From positions 38,129,660-38,193,659 of the forward strand of contig NC_134999.1 of the NCBI RefSeq assembly GCF_051020985.1: a stretch of DNA of 64,000 nt. The letters run 5' to 3'. Source of the DNA: Nomia melanderi. Lineage: Eukaryota; Arthropoda; Insecta; Hymenoptera; Halictidae. This document shows, piece by piece, positions 21,947-35,800 of the stretch (the stretch's first letter is position 1; each line of letters starts with the position of its first letter). Both the position numbers and the translations under genes were made by a program. The notes beneath the pieces were generated by a model. That model was given only the letters and a program-made list of their open reading frames with translations, made no database searches and was not told where the DNA came from.

Positions 21947-24462
21947 GTTCTTTTCCCGGTTCTCTCCACCCTGCGCCTCCCTTTGATCGTGCTGGTTTTG
22001 CTGTTCGTTAGCCGGCAGGTCCCGAGCCAACTAACCGGCGTCGAGGTAGCTTATCACTGTGTTATCTCATCAGCGCGTCGCGTGGTTCTTGCGTGTCAAG
22101 ATAGGGATGTGTCCAACCGGCGAGCAGTTCGAGTCTTGTCTCCCCGCGGATCCCAGAACGATTCGTGTAATACTCTCAGCGCGTTTATCGATACGGGCAA
22201 TAAAACTAATAGAAGTTCGAGCGACTCGTCTACTATCGGCTCATATCTGTCCACCGGATACAAATGGGAAAGTTTCGAGGCACGCGAGCCACGCCACGGC
22301 TTATTATTCCGTGGACGTTCGTGCGCGCCCACGCGGCCGCGTCCTTGCGTATTTTCGTACGCGATCGCGATCCTCGTAAATCCTGCACGATATTATTTAA
22401 TTCAATTTTTCTGTGACGGAATTCTGCCTCGTTAGAACTGTCTAAAATGGGACAGGAGGGTTATTTTTAGGTTGCGTTAGGTCGATCACTGGCTAATCTT
22501 GTGTTGTTCTTAGTAGGGGGTGAATAACGTTTCAGAGGCTGAGTGTCTTTCGAATTACTAGAAATATTAGAACACGGTCGAATTTTGATTGTCCGAGAAA
22601 CTGTGAGCATTGAAAAGTTTCTGAAATTGTATTTGCGAATACTTCGCGATCTTCATAAGCAAGATCGTATCGAAACGTCTGAGCGAGGATCAAGTTCAAT
22701 TGAAACTTCACCGTAACAAGTTTACTGGGTTATCTTGAATCACTTAGCAGCATCGCGGAGAGCCTCCGCATCTCGTTAGGAGGCTTTAATGCAGGACATC
22801 CGATGACGCGAAGATAAAACTTTCCCTCAGATTCGACGAGAGTTGTCGTGCACGATGCAACGCGCCGGAGGATTGATGTTTCCGTTGTCTAATGGCCTGC
22901 GTTGTCGCTATAATCATACGTCTTCGGGTTCAATGTGTACTTTCCTTCACCTAGATACAGCGTCGCCTGTACTCGATCAACGTTCGACATGAATATTTTG
23001 TTAGAACACACGAGTCTATATTTTCAGCGAACCGTTTCTTCGCCAGCCTTGACATGGTAACACCTGGACGCCGAAATAGTATCGTTTCCATTCGAAATGC
23101 ATTCGTCGCATTAACGAAAATACAGGATTCGCGAAACTCATCGATTAAACCGGACACTGGCGAGCGTCCCCTGATAATTTATAGAGCTCGACGGAAATTA
23201 TTTCGACTCGTTTCGCGTGCAGCCTCGATCCACGGGTCTCGCCGCGTATTATCAGTCACTTTCGTTCGACGTCCTCGTTAATATTTGACGCGTTCGCTTC
23301 GCCATTTTTTTGCGATCACCGCGGAAACCTATTTAGCTGTTCGCCGATAAAAACGTGAATCCAGTAATACTAGTTTTTCACCGCGCTACGAAACTTGCAT
23401 CGAGTACAGTGTTTCGCCTGCCATTTCACGCGTGTCATACACGCTCGACGTAATTATGTCGCGTACGCCGCCTAGGCCGCCGGGTTCCCCGGCGATGAAA
23501 AATACTCGGGCAATTAATAGTGTGCAATGAATCGAAGAATGAAACCTCCTGGAAAACACCGTCGATTCCTATTTCGCGGTGGACTCGCGGTATCCTTGAA
23601 ATAATTGGTCAGTTTTTACCCCGTCACCCGCTGTTTTACAGAACCATCGGACTTTTATCAATCATTCTCCTTGTCCGACTCTGTGTACGGACCGCCGTCG
23701 GCGGTTTTTTCGTATCAGCCGAGAGCAAATTGCATACAATTATTTAAATCAGTCCCCGATAGGGATCGCGTCCGACTCGAAGGAGTATTCGATCGTCGAT
23801 GTTATGGATTTCGCGGTTACACCTGCCTTCTCGTGGATCTAGGCGCTCGTTGCTTTGTAATTGAACGCGATACGGTATACGATCTGTATCCCCTAATAGA
23901 CTGGAGGACACGTAATTATCGATTTCGTCCTCTGTACCGAAAACAGTTGCACTCGAACCCTTTACCATCCGAGAATCTCTCCCTTCATCGTTCCAAAAGC
24001 ACCAACGCAATTAAACTCAAAGTAAAATTGAATCTTCAAACCGTCCGCGCGTAAAACGACAGACTGAAAACTGAAATTGCACCTTGAAACTTCCCCGAGC
24101 ATCGGCGCAGATGAAGGTATCCTCGTTAAAAGAAAAGAAAGGTAGCAAAGGCATCATATTTACTCGAATCCTCTCGAAAAAGCGGAACGTCATAATAGAC
24201 TCGGAATTATTTCTGTCCCCCGTAATGCGGCGGCGGGATACAATTATTCCAATTTCATCGGGACACGTACGAATCAGACCGAGGCGTGTCTCACCTCTCG
24301 TTACACCGTTTCCGAGAACAGATCCTCGGGGTTGTTCGGCAGCCTCGTGAATATCGTGCAAAAAGGAGCCTCCGCTGGACGCGGATCGACTCGGAGAAAT
24401 CATGGAGTACACGCCACGTGAGAACCAATAAAAAAAAGCCCCCTCGCGCGCCCTTGTCCCCT

Positions 24463-24476
24463 CCCCCCCCCCCCCC
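24463..24476. repeat. Homopolymer run of 14 C
   Basis: Fourteen consecutive C residues lie in a pyrimidine-rich context. Such a run is prone to assembly length error and could form G-quadruplex or i-motif structures. Confidence 0.9.
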
Positions 24477-24904
24477 TCTCTTTTACGTCCACCTCCTCGT
24501 CCTCCCGACGCTGGTTCCCCACCCACCCCGTCCATAAATGTTCCACAGTGGCCCGACGTGGCGCCCCCTTATCCCAGCCCGACACGGTGGCGGTGTTTTC
24601 GCGTCGTTCTGCCGCGAGGAATCGCGGGCTGCGGCCGCGGTGTGCGTTTCTGCAAACATCGAACTCGTCTGCTGGTAATTATTGGTATTTGAGGCACTGT
24701 GGGAGGTCCCGCGAGGCACGCCACGGCTCTTTCGATGCACGTACATGCACGAGCCGCTGCGTGAAAATAATTATCGGCCTTCTCCGCTTCTTCAAGAGCC
24801 CGGCGAACGCGGAGCCGAGCGAAAGAGAGACCGAGGCGCGAGGGGGATGGCCGGACGGTGGGGGTAGACATCCTTCGATAAAGGAGAGACAAGCTGCTCG
24901 CACC

Positions 24905-24945
24905 TCTTTCTTTCTCTCTCTCTCTCTCTCTTTCTCTTTTTCTCT
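24905..24945. repeat. (CT)n microsatellite
   Basis: This is a CT run with TTC interruptions. It produces low-complexity Ser/Leu and Glu/Arg frames on the two strands, which are not genes. Confidence 0.9.
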
Positions 24946-25796
24946 GGCTCACACTCTTCCCCCCGGTACACTTTTTTTCCTCCATTTTCCTTTCTCCCGT
25001 TTGGAAAACCGAGCGCGTCCCGTTCTTTTTTCTCCCCGCGAGCGCGCGTCGCGCTTTGAATGCATTGTAAGACGTTTTTTGCAATTAGAGAATTCACGTC
25101 GGAGCTTTTTCCAGGTGTGTCGGTTAATTTACAGGCGACGGAGGATTAAGGTCGGCGAAAAAGTTAGTTAGACTGGGAATTAATTCGTTTTTAGAGCGAA
25201 CGATAATGCGCGTTTCCGTTTAATTGACGGGGGCTGAACTGATCGATAGGCTTCTTCGGGAAATTAGCGGACGTAACGCGGTATCCGTGATTTTCTTGCG
25301 AGCGGAACACCGATGTTCGCTCGTTTACGTTTGAACGCGTCGATCGGCGATCGACGGCCAATTACGATAATAATGACGATAGTTTATGATCCCGTGTGTC
25401 GAGATAAGGCGCGGGGATCGCTCGCGAAGAAAGTAGCTGCCGCGAGTTGCAACTCAGAGACGAATTTCCCGGAAATGAGAGAAACATCCAGGAAAAAGGA
25501 GAAGGCAGGAGAGCAGACTTTTGAAATGCTCTAGATCACAGCTGATGATTAATTGCCAGGAAAAAGACTCTGTCTTCGGAGAAGAGAAAGGTATAGATGC
25601 TTCTTCTGCGCTTCCACGTCGATCTCTCCGATCTACAACTCGCTACAAGGTCCAAATTACGGATAAACACCGATTAATATCCCGCGCAATCAGCCAAATG
25701 AATTAGGTTCAAGGAAGTTGGCCCACTATCGCGTCCACCGACAATTAGACCGTAGACTTTTATTGAAATTCAAGTTCGTAGAAACGACCGTTTACC

Positions 25797-25950
25797 GAGA
25801 GACTCTCCTTTGCGAAGAACTGCTGTCGACGCAATAGAATCTTGGGAACTTTGCAAAACATTCTAGAAGCAACTACTCGACAAGAAACTTAGTTCCCTCG
25901 CGAAGGACTCCAGCGACCGTAATAGAATCTCGGGAACGTTAGAAAATACC
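25797..25950. repeat. Diverged 88-bp direct duplication
   Basis: AATAGAATCTTGGGAAC begins at 25833 and AATAGAATCTCGGGAAC at 25921. They are 88 bp apart, with similar flanking words (GCGAAGAACTGC and GCGAAGGACTCC). This looks like an old tandem duplication of about one unit. I see no further copies. Confidence 0.5.
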
Positions 25951-26650
25951 CGGGCACTGTTTACCTCGTTTACTCGTACACGCTGACCGGTGCAAAGTCG
26001 GCGATTTATTTCCGGAGAGCTCGAAGGCGAAACGAGATCGAATCACGCGAAAATCGGCGCGGAACCGGGAACAACCGATTCCGCCGGGTTCAAAGTAAGA
26101 ATCCGGCCGCGGCGGGCGCAGCAAACGGAGTCCCTCGGGTAGAGAACCACGGCGGAGTCGAGAAGAATTCGCGCAAAACAGGCTCGAGGGGTTTCGACCG
26201 GCAGAAGCGCGCCCTCTCCGTTCCTCCCTCGTGCGAGGAATCCCTGCGCCGAGCCGGGAACGAAAGCCTCTCCTCCCGTTCCCCGCCTTCTTCGAAGATC
26301 TTTCAGGAAGATCACCGGCGGCGCAATGCGTTTCGTTTGTGGCGCGCGCGCGGGCGCTCGCTCGCGCTTGCACCTGACCAACTTTATGGCAACGGGCACG
26401 GTATCGCAAGCCGAGGATGATCCGCGTTTGCCATATAGTTCGGACAGCCGCGGAGAGGAAGACGGAGTGAAAGGCAGAAAGAAAGAGGGCTAAAGAAGGG
26501 ACTGCTGGTAAGTTGGAGCACACACAGCGTACGCGATGCCAACGGCAGCGATGGTGTTGGTGGACGCTCGAGAAAGCAAAGGATAGCTACACCGCGTGGT
26601 AGGAATGGGTCAGCTATAGCGAGGTTAGGCTACATACACGCGCTCAGCCG

Positions 26651-26681
26651 TACACACACATACACACACACACACATACAT
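26651..26681. repeat. (CA)n microsatellite
   Basis: This is a CA dinucleotide run with two T interruptions. Confidence 0.9.
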
Positions 26682-28008
26682 TATTTCAATGTTGGCAGTA
26701 ATGCCTGTTATTAAGCGATGATAATGATTGGTATTATCGCGGGTTGGGAGCAGGACTGGTAGCAGCGGATATAAATCATCCTTACTTCCTTCTTGCTGGC
26801 AGTGGCCTGGGCTCCGCGAGAGCTCACCTCCATGCCAAGAAGCTGTAAATAACCCGGCGAGTTGCAGCGGCGTTGCTTGCCGCCAGGAGGTAAAGGAAAG
26901 GCTTCCTCCGTCGAGTGCGGCGTGTGTTGGTGAATCGGTCTTAGATAGGTCGTAGTTAGACCAGCGCTCTCTTCCTACCGTGCTACCCTGCTTCGGACTT
27001 TCCCTGGCCTAGGCGCCGTGCCAGGAGACTTCCGCTCGATTCCCGGCCGTATTACGCATCTCGTTAGCACTACGGCCGGCGTTAGCCACACGCAATCCGC
27101 CAACGCCGCGCGGCGGCTCCTATCGTCGCGACGATCCTGGTCAACCGGCTCGATTCTCGATCCTCGAGCCGGCTACCATCCACGGGGATGAATCACGATT
27201 CCCACGGTTGCGCGGTCTAGGTGCTTGGTACAGGTAACTTACGGTTCCTCTTTCCTTTCCCTCTCGCCGAACCTCTTCTCTCGTTCCTCCGGCTCGCTCC
27301 TCCGCCGCAGTTCCTCGTCTTCTCTCGCTCCGCTAGGCCATAAATCATCGTTCGGCGCCGACGATCGAATTCAACGATACCCACGTCCTCCCTCGGTTCC
27401 TAGAACGACGCGCAACGTCCCGGCGTTCCGCTTCGGAGTTTCATCAACCGCTAGGCCCCGCTCGCGCGCGTGTCTACGGTTTGCTCGTTCCCGGCGAAGC
27501 GTCGACCTACGCGTGTGCGTGAAGAGATACCGGGACTCCGGCTCGTCTAGCCTCGGTTTCGGCTGCATCGCGCGAGCCCGACGGAGTCCCGTGCACGTAC
27601 CTAACGGTAAGAGGTCGAAGGGGTGCAGGGGGCCAGCAGCGTCCAGTCACGCCCACGCGTATCTCGATCTAATAAATCCAACATTTCGCCGGTAAATCCG
27701 AGCCCTATCCCGTTGGCAGTCGCGCAACGGCGGGAGGAAGCCTGGATCCGAGGAATTCGGGGAACAGGGAACACCCAGGATCGCGTCCTCGGAAAACGAG
27801 GCGCCCTTCGTGAACTTTCGCGAAACTAGACGATCACGGATCTTTCGTCTCGACCCGGTGAATCGAAAGATTCCCGGGATTTATTCGCGTCGCTCGAACA
27901 TTCCTGCTTCCGGGGAGATTCAGACGCTGAAGCTATACGCCGCGTCTCGCTCCACGGACAACTGCATAACGATTTTCCGGACGTAAATTCGAATCGCGCT
28001 CGTAAACC

Positions 28009-28027
28009 GAGAGAGAGAGAGAGAGAG
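28009..28027. repeat. Short (GA)n run
   Basis: GA is repeated about nine times without interruption. Confidence 0.9.
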
Positions 28028-29780
28028 GAATTACGACAATAGATTGTTTAATTAGATTAAACAAAGCTCAGGTGTGAAGGGGTCGATACTTGCAGCGGAG
28101 GGTAAGGATTCATTCGGGACGCTAAGGATTCATCAGAAGAGTTAAGTGGCGTGAAGAGGTGTCAGCTCGAAGATAAGTTCCTCTCTGGGTCTTAATTGAA
28201 GAACAAGGCAGGCTTGAAGTTGAATATTTATGCTCGCATGTTTTACGTTTCCAGGGTCAGCGCGTTGGAATTGAAATAAAAGCGCAGATATCGCCTATTG
28301 TGCGAGTATCGCGGCCAGAGATCACCCGCTAATTCCATATTGCTACTCGCGCTCGCTAATTTTCTAAGTGTATTGAAAAGAGCCTACAACTGGACCTCGC
28401 TTCAACCCCCAATAACGACTTTTCAATTCCCGGGACACGGGTATCATTTGAACGGGGAAACCCGAGTTTCGCCTACGGAGTTCAGTAGGTTGCCATTTCC
28501 TAAATGGCCGTTCATTTGCCGCGGTTCCACGCACGAACCGAAGAGACATCGCCGGAAGAAAGCGCGAGAGGGGCCGGATCTCGTGACGCGAAAACTATAA
28601 TTTAACCGAGATTTCTTTCTCCCCGAAGCTCCGCGACCTACGCTGCCCGAACCTCGGCCGCGTCTCGGCTACCTCCTCGGACTCTCCCGCCGAACGGATT
28701 CCGCGAAACCGGACGGCACCGCGGCGAGCAACGGAGGTGGGGAACTCTCGCGAGGACTCGCGCGTTTTGCGAGCCGGTAACGAGGCGTCCCAGTTCGAAA
28801 ACTCTCGCGATTCGCACGCGAGCCTGCCGGTTCGGAGATATCAGCGTTCCGCCGGTTCTCGGAAAAGCGTAAAATGGTAAGAAACGACCTGGAGGGAATC
28901 TCGACCACGGCGGGGGAGGGGAGCACCGATCCGGTGGGAATATCCTGGTGAAGCGCCGACGCTCGAATTATGAAGAAACTCCGTCTCCCGGGGGTAACCG
29001 GCGATAACCTCTGTCTTCTTGCGCATGCATTGTTGAGAATGTGACCATTATCGAAGCCTTGTAATTGCTGTCTTTAGTATCCTTGAAAGTCTCCTACTTA
29101 AGAATTCCAACAGAGACGGGGGAGACCGTTTAATGGGTATCGGAAGTTTGTAACCTGTGCGCCTTGGGGTTCAACAATTTTCTACGGAAAACCTAATGAT
29201 TCGAGGATGATTCGACCTCATTTACAAAGTCAGACCAAAGAATGTGAAAGGAACACCGAGAAAGCTGTCGCTCGGCAACCCTCTAACGGCGTTCTATCGT
29301 ATCGCAGCTTCTTCCCTGGACTTTCAACGAAGTAGAACGCTTCGTAATCTACAAACAGACTGCAAAAAACAACGATATTAATCAGCAACCGAAAATAATC
29401 ACTCGGTCTCGCATTCCAGTCCGAAGAACGCCTAACAGTGAAAGGGAAAGAACAGTATAGCGACTCCGGTGGTGCCCGAAAGTGACAACGGAGTCGCGTA
29501 GAGGCTCGTCCCCGGGGTTACCGAACTCCGGGTGAGCCCGGGCAAAAACCCGGGAATTTGCAAAAATGAACAATTATAGGAATCCAGAGTAGTCGTCCTG
29601 GGTGCTCCTTCCCGTCCTCCGGCGTCCCTCTCTCTTCCCGTAGCGCCCCGCTCCCTCGTTTGGGCCCCGGTCCCGCGGCAACCACCGCCGGCGAGTGGAG
29701 GGAGGACGTATGCGCGGGTCGTTTGAAGTGGCACCGTCCCCGCGCTTTTGCTTTCTCGGTTTCTTACCGCGAGTCGCCCT

Positions 29781-29810
29781 CTTCGTCTTCTTCTTCTTCT
29801 TCTTCTCCTC
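29781..29810. repeat. TTC microsatellite
   Basis: This is a run of TTC triplets, about eight units with minor interruptions. It underlies poly-Ser, poly-Phe and poly-Leu frames that I do not consider coding. Confidence 0.9.
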
Positions 29811-32800
29811 TTATTCCCGTCTCTCTGCCTCGCGCTCACCGGCGACAGCCTTACACAGCTCCCCGGTCAGCCCTTTCGGTATTCGTTTGTTTCATGGCGG
29901 CTCCCTTCGTGTCTCCCGTCCTTCTTCCTTCTCTCCCTGTGCCGTTCCCTTGCCTCTCGGATCGACTCGGTTGATCCCCGGGGCATCTCTCCCGGTTCCA
30001 CGCAGCCCTTCCACGCCGCTATTGCTTCGGGACCCTATGTACCGCATAGTTGCGGCATTGCTCCGGGCCCCGGGCCTCGTTTTACAACCTTGTCCCGGCT
30101 TCGTGGGGAGGTGCGGACCTCCGTAGGTGCTCACCTACTTCACGACAATAGGGAGACGGCGAAAGGCATCCCTCTTCGATCGGTCTAGCCGGCGATGGGC
30201 CAATCCTCCGCGAGGACCGTTCGTTGTCGAGGATTCCTCGAGAGAGGCAGTTTTGATTACTCGAGACGAATCACGCTGTACGTAGCGATACCACTTGTAA
30301 TACATAGGCACGATCGACGGGTTGTAGAAGGCTTGCTGATCCAACGGAACTTGTGCAAACAAAGTACGCCGGATACTTACTTATTCTTCGACTGTTGGGC
30401 TTCTACTTGATTATTTGTTGTGTTACGCGCACGGGAAGTTTCGAATTGCGGAAAGTTCAAGGCGATGTTGCTATTGTCAGCGAACCGGTGGCAGTAGTAG
30501 GTAGAACTAGCTAGAACTTGTCGACGAATCGGACATTTCGTGGACCAAGGAATTATTCTCAATTCTTAGATACCCTGTTACGATCAATTACAGGGATCAT
30601 CGTTTCAATTCAAGCATGACTGGTCGTATCAAAATACCTGTCCACTCTGTCAGGATCGTTTCAAGCCGATAACCCTCGATCTCCGAGGCAGGGTGGACAT
30701 GCGTCGTCGTCGGCGCGCTTCACCGCGCTTCCTCCGAAAAACAGAATGCGACGCGCCGGCTAATAGCGCACGCGACCCTTAATGAAGGCGTCCGGTTTTA
30801 ATGGGGTGGATTTTTTTCGCGAGAAGTAATCGGAATCGCAGCTGCCCCGTCGAATTGGTCTTGCGAGAGCGGGCAGGTGCGGGTATTGCGTAATCCCGGG
30901 TTACGTGACGTTTTATTCCTCGCTGTGAGAATTTCCGTGAGGCGAGGCACGACCTTGATTGACAAGCTATATCGATACAATTTATCAGCCTAGGCACGCC
31001 GTTTTCTTTCGTCGCCGCGCCGCTGAAGAAATAAATTAAGTCGAAATACCGGAGGAACCCGCGGCGCAGACCTCGAACGAGTGTCCGGCGCGCGTGTCTC
31101 GCCGGGCAATTTATTCGGTTTCCATTCGGCGTGTACGTCGCCGATTCCCGATAGACGGTCCCCGGGTCTCTCCGTTCCGGAAGAGATGACGTTAATTGAA
31201 CGAAAAAGAAAAAAAAAGCGGAGCAAAGGAAATGGGTCTCGGTACTCGCGGGCGCGCAGGGGAGAAGAAAAGGGAACACGAAGGGAAAGACCTGCATCTG
31301 CGGAACGAGCGATCGGATCGCGTCGCGCGGACGTCTTCATTCCCTTTTTCTCCTCGGTTTTTCTGCTGTTCCTGGGGAGAGAGACCGGCAACGCGCAAGT
31401 TGTTAAGCTCACTGGCTGTACGGTGCATTTCATTACGGTCACGCAGTTTAACTCGCGGTTGCGTCTCTTCTTATTTTATTTAATCGTAAGGGGTCGTCGC
31501 CTTTTGTGGATCTGCTGGCAAGGTTTTAAGGGTGAAACGTTGCTTCGAACTGTGCGTCGATTGCTATGGATAAGCGTCGAAAGGACTGAGAGATAATCCA
31601 TGCGTGTATGCTTGTGACACGTCGAATACGATAATGAGTTCGAAACAATAGGGGTCGGTTCGAGTCGAAGTAGCTGTAAACGATCGGTTCATTGATTAGA
31701 GGATTACACGCGTTTGAATAATCTTATGTAGCAATAATGTAGGTGACGAGATGAAGATATACACTGTCGGATACCTGGTTAGCTAATAACAGACGAATAA
31801 TTAATGAGTAGCTTAGGGGTAATACTTATGGAAATATTTGAACCAGAGGATCTCTGGGAAACGAATGATTACCAGAGATTTTTTTGGGCAAATCAAAGGG
31901 TTCACGTGCACGTAAGGCAAAGAAGGGGACGTGGATCGAACGATCGATGCCGATTGAGTCGTTCCCCGGGGTGCAGCCGATGCCGCTCCGTTCCTTTTTA
32001 TTCTTCCGCAGCTTTGTGTGCAGAAACGGATTGACGAACGATGTGTCAGCGGTGACAACTGGCGCATGCGCAGCCTGAATACAAAATGAAGCGGTCGTTC
32101 GGTTGCCCGTTCGGCTACCACAGCGGCCGACCGAGCCCCACGTGTGCCTTTGCTCGGCTCGATCCGCGATCTGTTCGATTTTTACAATGTAGCGAATGAA
32201 TAATCGATGCCCGGCCGGGGTGACGCTTGAATGCGCCGCCCGATGCATTTGTCATCTCCTTCGGAATCTAAACGTCCCCCGAGCTACGGCTACTGAATCC
32301 TCAACTAATTCCCCGGGAAAAAAGGTATCGATCCGATTACGATTATTAACACCGTCGCATTAAAACGTTCATTAACGACAAAAAAAAAAGCTATCGAGGC
32401 AATCCATTAATCCGGCGACACATAAAGTCTTCGTAGAATGTTGCCATTTTATGGGCATTTTATTCATGAGCCGCGTGATTGAATACAATGAACGGAAATT
32501 TCTATTTGTTTTCAATTTTATGACCGAGTGATCTTTAACGAACCTAACTGCGTCGATCGAGCAGCTTAACGACGATAAATTCCTCCATTTCCTATCGAGA
32601 AACCGAGTTACTACCTCCGAGGACTTAAACATTCAGAAAGATCAACGCTTCGGAACCCAAGACCTTCTCTCCGAGAAAAACTTCTTCCCCCCAGGAGTTC
32701 GCGCGTTTCAGGCTCTTAATCAAACCTAGCAATTCCAACAACACGGAACATCGTACAAAACATCTCCGAGAAAATTCCCGCCGCGTCTTCTTCTGCTTCG

Positions 32801-35800
32801 AAGGATACCCGACGAACGCGATGTCACTCGGAGTCGTCTGTAATTACCCCTTGTCCGGGGCTATCTTCGAAAGTAATATTCCCCGGGACGTGGGGTTATT
32901 ATAGCTGGAAAGTCCAGAAAAAAAGAGTGATTTTAATGCGCCGTCAGGAATCGTGGATCGGCCCGATGGTATCGCGAGCAGCTGCCGTTCGCCGTTCCCG
33001 GAGGACTGCGGCGGAACGGCCGCGTGGCCGAACCGCGCCGCCGCGGTTTTTTCTTGCGATACCCCGGCCGACGCTTCTCCTAGCCCTCATTTGCTGTTTC
33101 ATGAAAGACGTAACGCCGTTGATGCTCGCCTCTCTACTATCTCTCTAAGTAAGAAGGTAGAGGTCGGAGTGGATCGCCTTGGAGCCGGGAGAAGCGCCCC
33201 GCCCACCGTCTCGTCTTCGCTCCGAGGGCCCTTTCGCGTTTCGTGCTCTTCCTCCAAAACCGTAGGGACCCCGGCGCACACCGAGGCTCGCGTTAAGCCG
33301 GCCTCACACGCGGAAAAAAATCAGCCCGCCGGATCTACTCGCGCCAGGGCCTGATGAAGATGTTTCGACATTGAGGAATTCACCGAGAAAATTAATCTCT
33401 ATTAATCTTCTCCTGGAAAGCGGCCTCTGGGAGACTACTTGGAAGTAGGCCGCTGTTAGGACTCTCGAGCCTGTAATATTTCGCGCGGCAGGAAGTTATG
33501 TAACGCACGAGGATCCTTCGGAACGTTCCTGTTCGAGGCACCGTGTTTTTTGCGAGTATTCGGGTATTGGCTTTCGAGTACCTGGGAATAGGTTTTATCG
33601 AATATTCCGCGTGCGGTGTATTTGTTATCCGAAGGTTTATCAGATGTCGAGGATAATGGATTAGTTTCTGACGGAACACGCTTGGGATTCTTATAATTTC
33701 TAATATAAGTTTCTAACGTAAGGCACGTGTTGGCTGAGTTAATACGTTTGTTCGGAATTATCGGTAGTCGGAAAATTTCATCGCTAACTCTGTAAATTTA
33801 TAATAGACCGAAACGTATCGCGTGTAAGTCAGGCTTAAGGGTTCACAGGCTTACACCCCCGTGTATCATACGACTCGCGTTCGGGAGAGCGTAAAGCACA
33901 CCACGATCCGTTGCGCGATCCATTCAAAGCGGAATCCCGGCGGAGCCTATCAGATGCCCTTTGTCGATCGATCCTCTTTGTAAATCGGCCCGCTATCGTG
34001 TTACCCCTCGAGAGGCGCGCACAACCGGGGCCCACGACGCTCGAACACGTAGGTCTAATTTATACTTACGCGAGTCTCGGCGGTCTAAATATAGCGCATT
34101 ACCGTTCGCCGTCGTTTCCTTCGCTTCATCTAATTCAATCATCGAGAGCCGCCTTGGCTACAAAGTTGCAAGTCGACCGAGGATACACAGGATTTATATC
34201 GGGGCGCACGCGAATTCAATTAGACCACGGCGAATGCCGCGCGCGATCGAAACGGCCGTGTCGTTAATAATAATAAGCGGCAACAAAGTCACCGCGGGAC
34301 GAAAGAAAGAAACGTGAGTTATCACAACGCACCGTTTACAACCGCCGAGATCGCTGGATCGGTTTCACGGATCGTTAATTTAGTCGTTGCAACACTGGTC
34401 ACTGGTAATGGTCGCGTGCGAAAAAACGGTTAACCGGCAGCGTTTAATTCCGAATAATTTTCCGGTGTCGTTCCCTTGGTCTAAAAACGACGAAAATCAA
34501 GACGGAGAAAGCAGTTCTGAAACGCTTCCATTGTGTCCGGTCCCCGTATACTTCAGATAGAGAGCAGAACCAGTGCTCCTGTCCCGCGTGTCGATCTTCA
34601 TTGGATAGCGCGAGGAAAATCGAGCCGTTGATAGCAGGATAATAGCGTTCTCAACGTCACGGGAACAATCACTTGAACTTCATCGAACGACGGACGCTAT
34701 AGTCGGGCCACTTCCGTGACAGAAACGTCGAAAAAAAGCTACTTCGTCGGGCTCGCTACGTGTCTTTTGCCGGTGGCTATACCGTCCGCCGCCGTGGAAC
34801 ACACGACGATGTCAACGATGGAGGATGACGTCGACGGTTCTAGTCCCGATTACGTGGGTCAATCAAGAGTTTGCCGGTCGCGACGAGTGTACAGCGGCGC
34901 GAACCTATCCGGCAGTTTAAATCGCAAACTTTTCCTCGGCCGGACGGCCGGCCGTTCGCTCGGCTGATCGATAACGGACGCGGCCGCCGATTAGAACTTT
35001 TCTTTCATTTACAAACCCTTCGTCCGCTCGCCACGGCGCGGCGCGGCGCGGGGCGGCCGTTGCGAAACGAGGGCCCAGATTCTTTGTTATTATTAACTCA
35101 TACCCGTACTAGGTCGATACACCCACCCGCTGCAGAATTAAACGGCCTCGCCGATACCGGCAGCGAACTTACACGCGAGTGACATCAATCCCGCGGCCTG
35201 CGCCGTCGAACATTCCTGAGGGGTCGCCGCTGTACCGGGGAACTCGGTTTTCAACCCTTAATCGGGGAGGTGGAATCGCTACGCGAGTATCTTTAAACGA
35301 TTGTAGCTTCCGGAATACTCGCTTTTTAATATTAGTGTCCATAGGCTCTCCGCTCTCTGGGGGAAGCGGAGACGAAGCTTAGAGTATCATCTTCTCTGGT
35401 TTTTATGGTGCTTAGCGTGTCTACCGATTTTAATCGCGTTTATAGTTCTACTTAGTGAAACGGCGGAAAGTAGTGCTCGCTAAACGAAGGGTGAGCTATC
35501 GTCGATCGTTAGCGTGTATAGAGTAGCGGTGATTATTATTAGCAAATCGGTCCGTGCGTCTTGCCGTCGAGTAAAAATCAAAATTTCAACGGCCGCAAGA
35601 AAGAGTTGACGTACTTCTGGAACTACTTCATCAATGAAAGGTTAAGCCCGACGTAGCGTAGGTATTCTTGTCCCTTATAGGAAATTGATTCGCGGCGACA
35701 TTTCGCTAGCACCAGCGCGTAAAAAGCCTTTTCGCAGTTCGCAACGAGTTACGCTTCGGTCTCCCTTCGGCTGACGCTGCACTTCGCCTATCGATTTCTT

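Noticed and set aside
22745..22790. Short GC-rich stem (AGCCTCC with GGAGGCT) followed by T residues, like a bacterial terminator
   Set aside because: The context is a eukaryotic intron, so a rho-independent terminator makes no sense here; the stem is short and probably chance.
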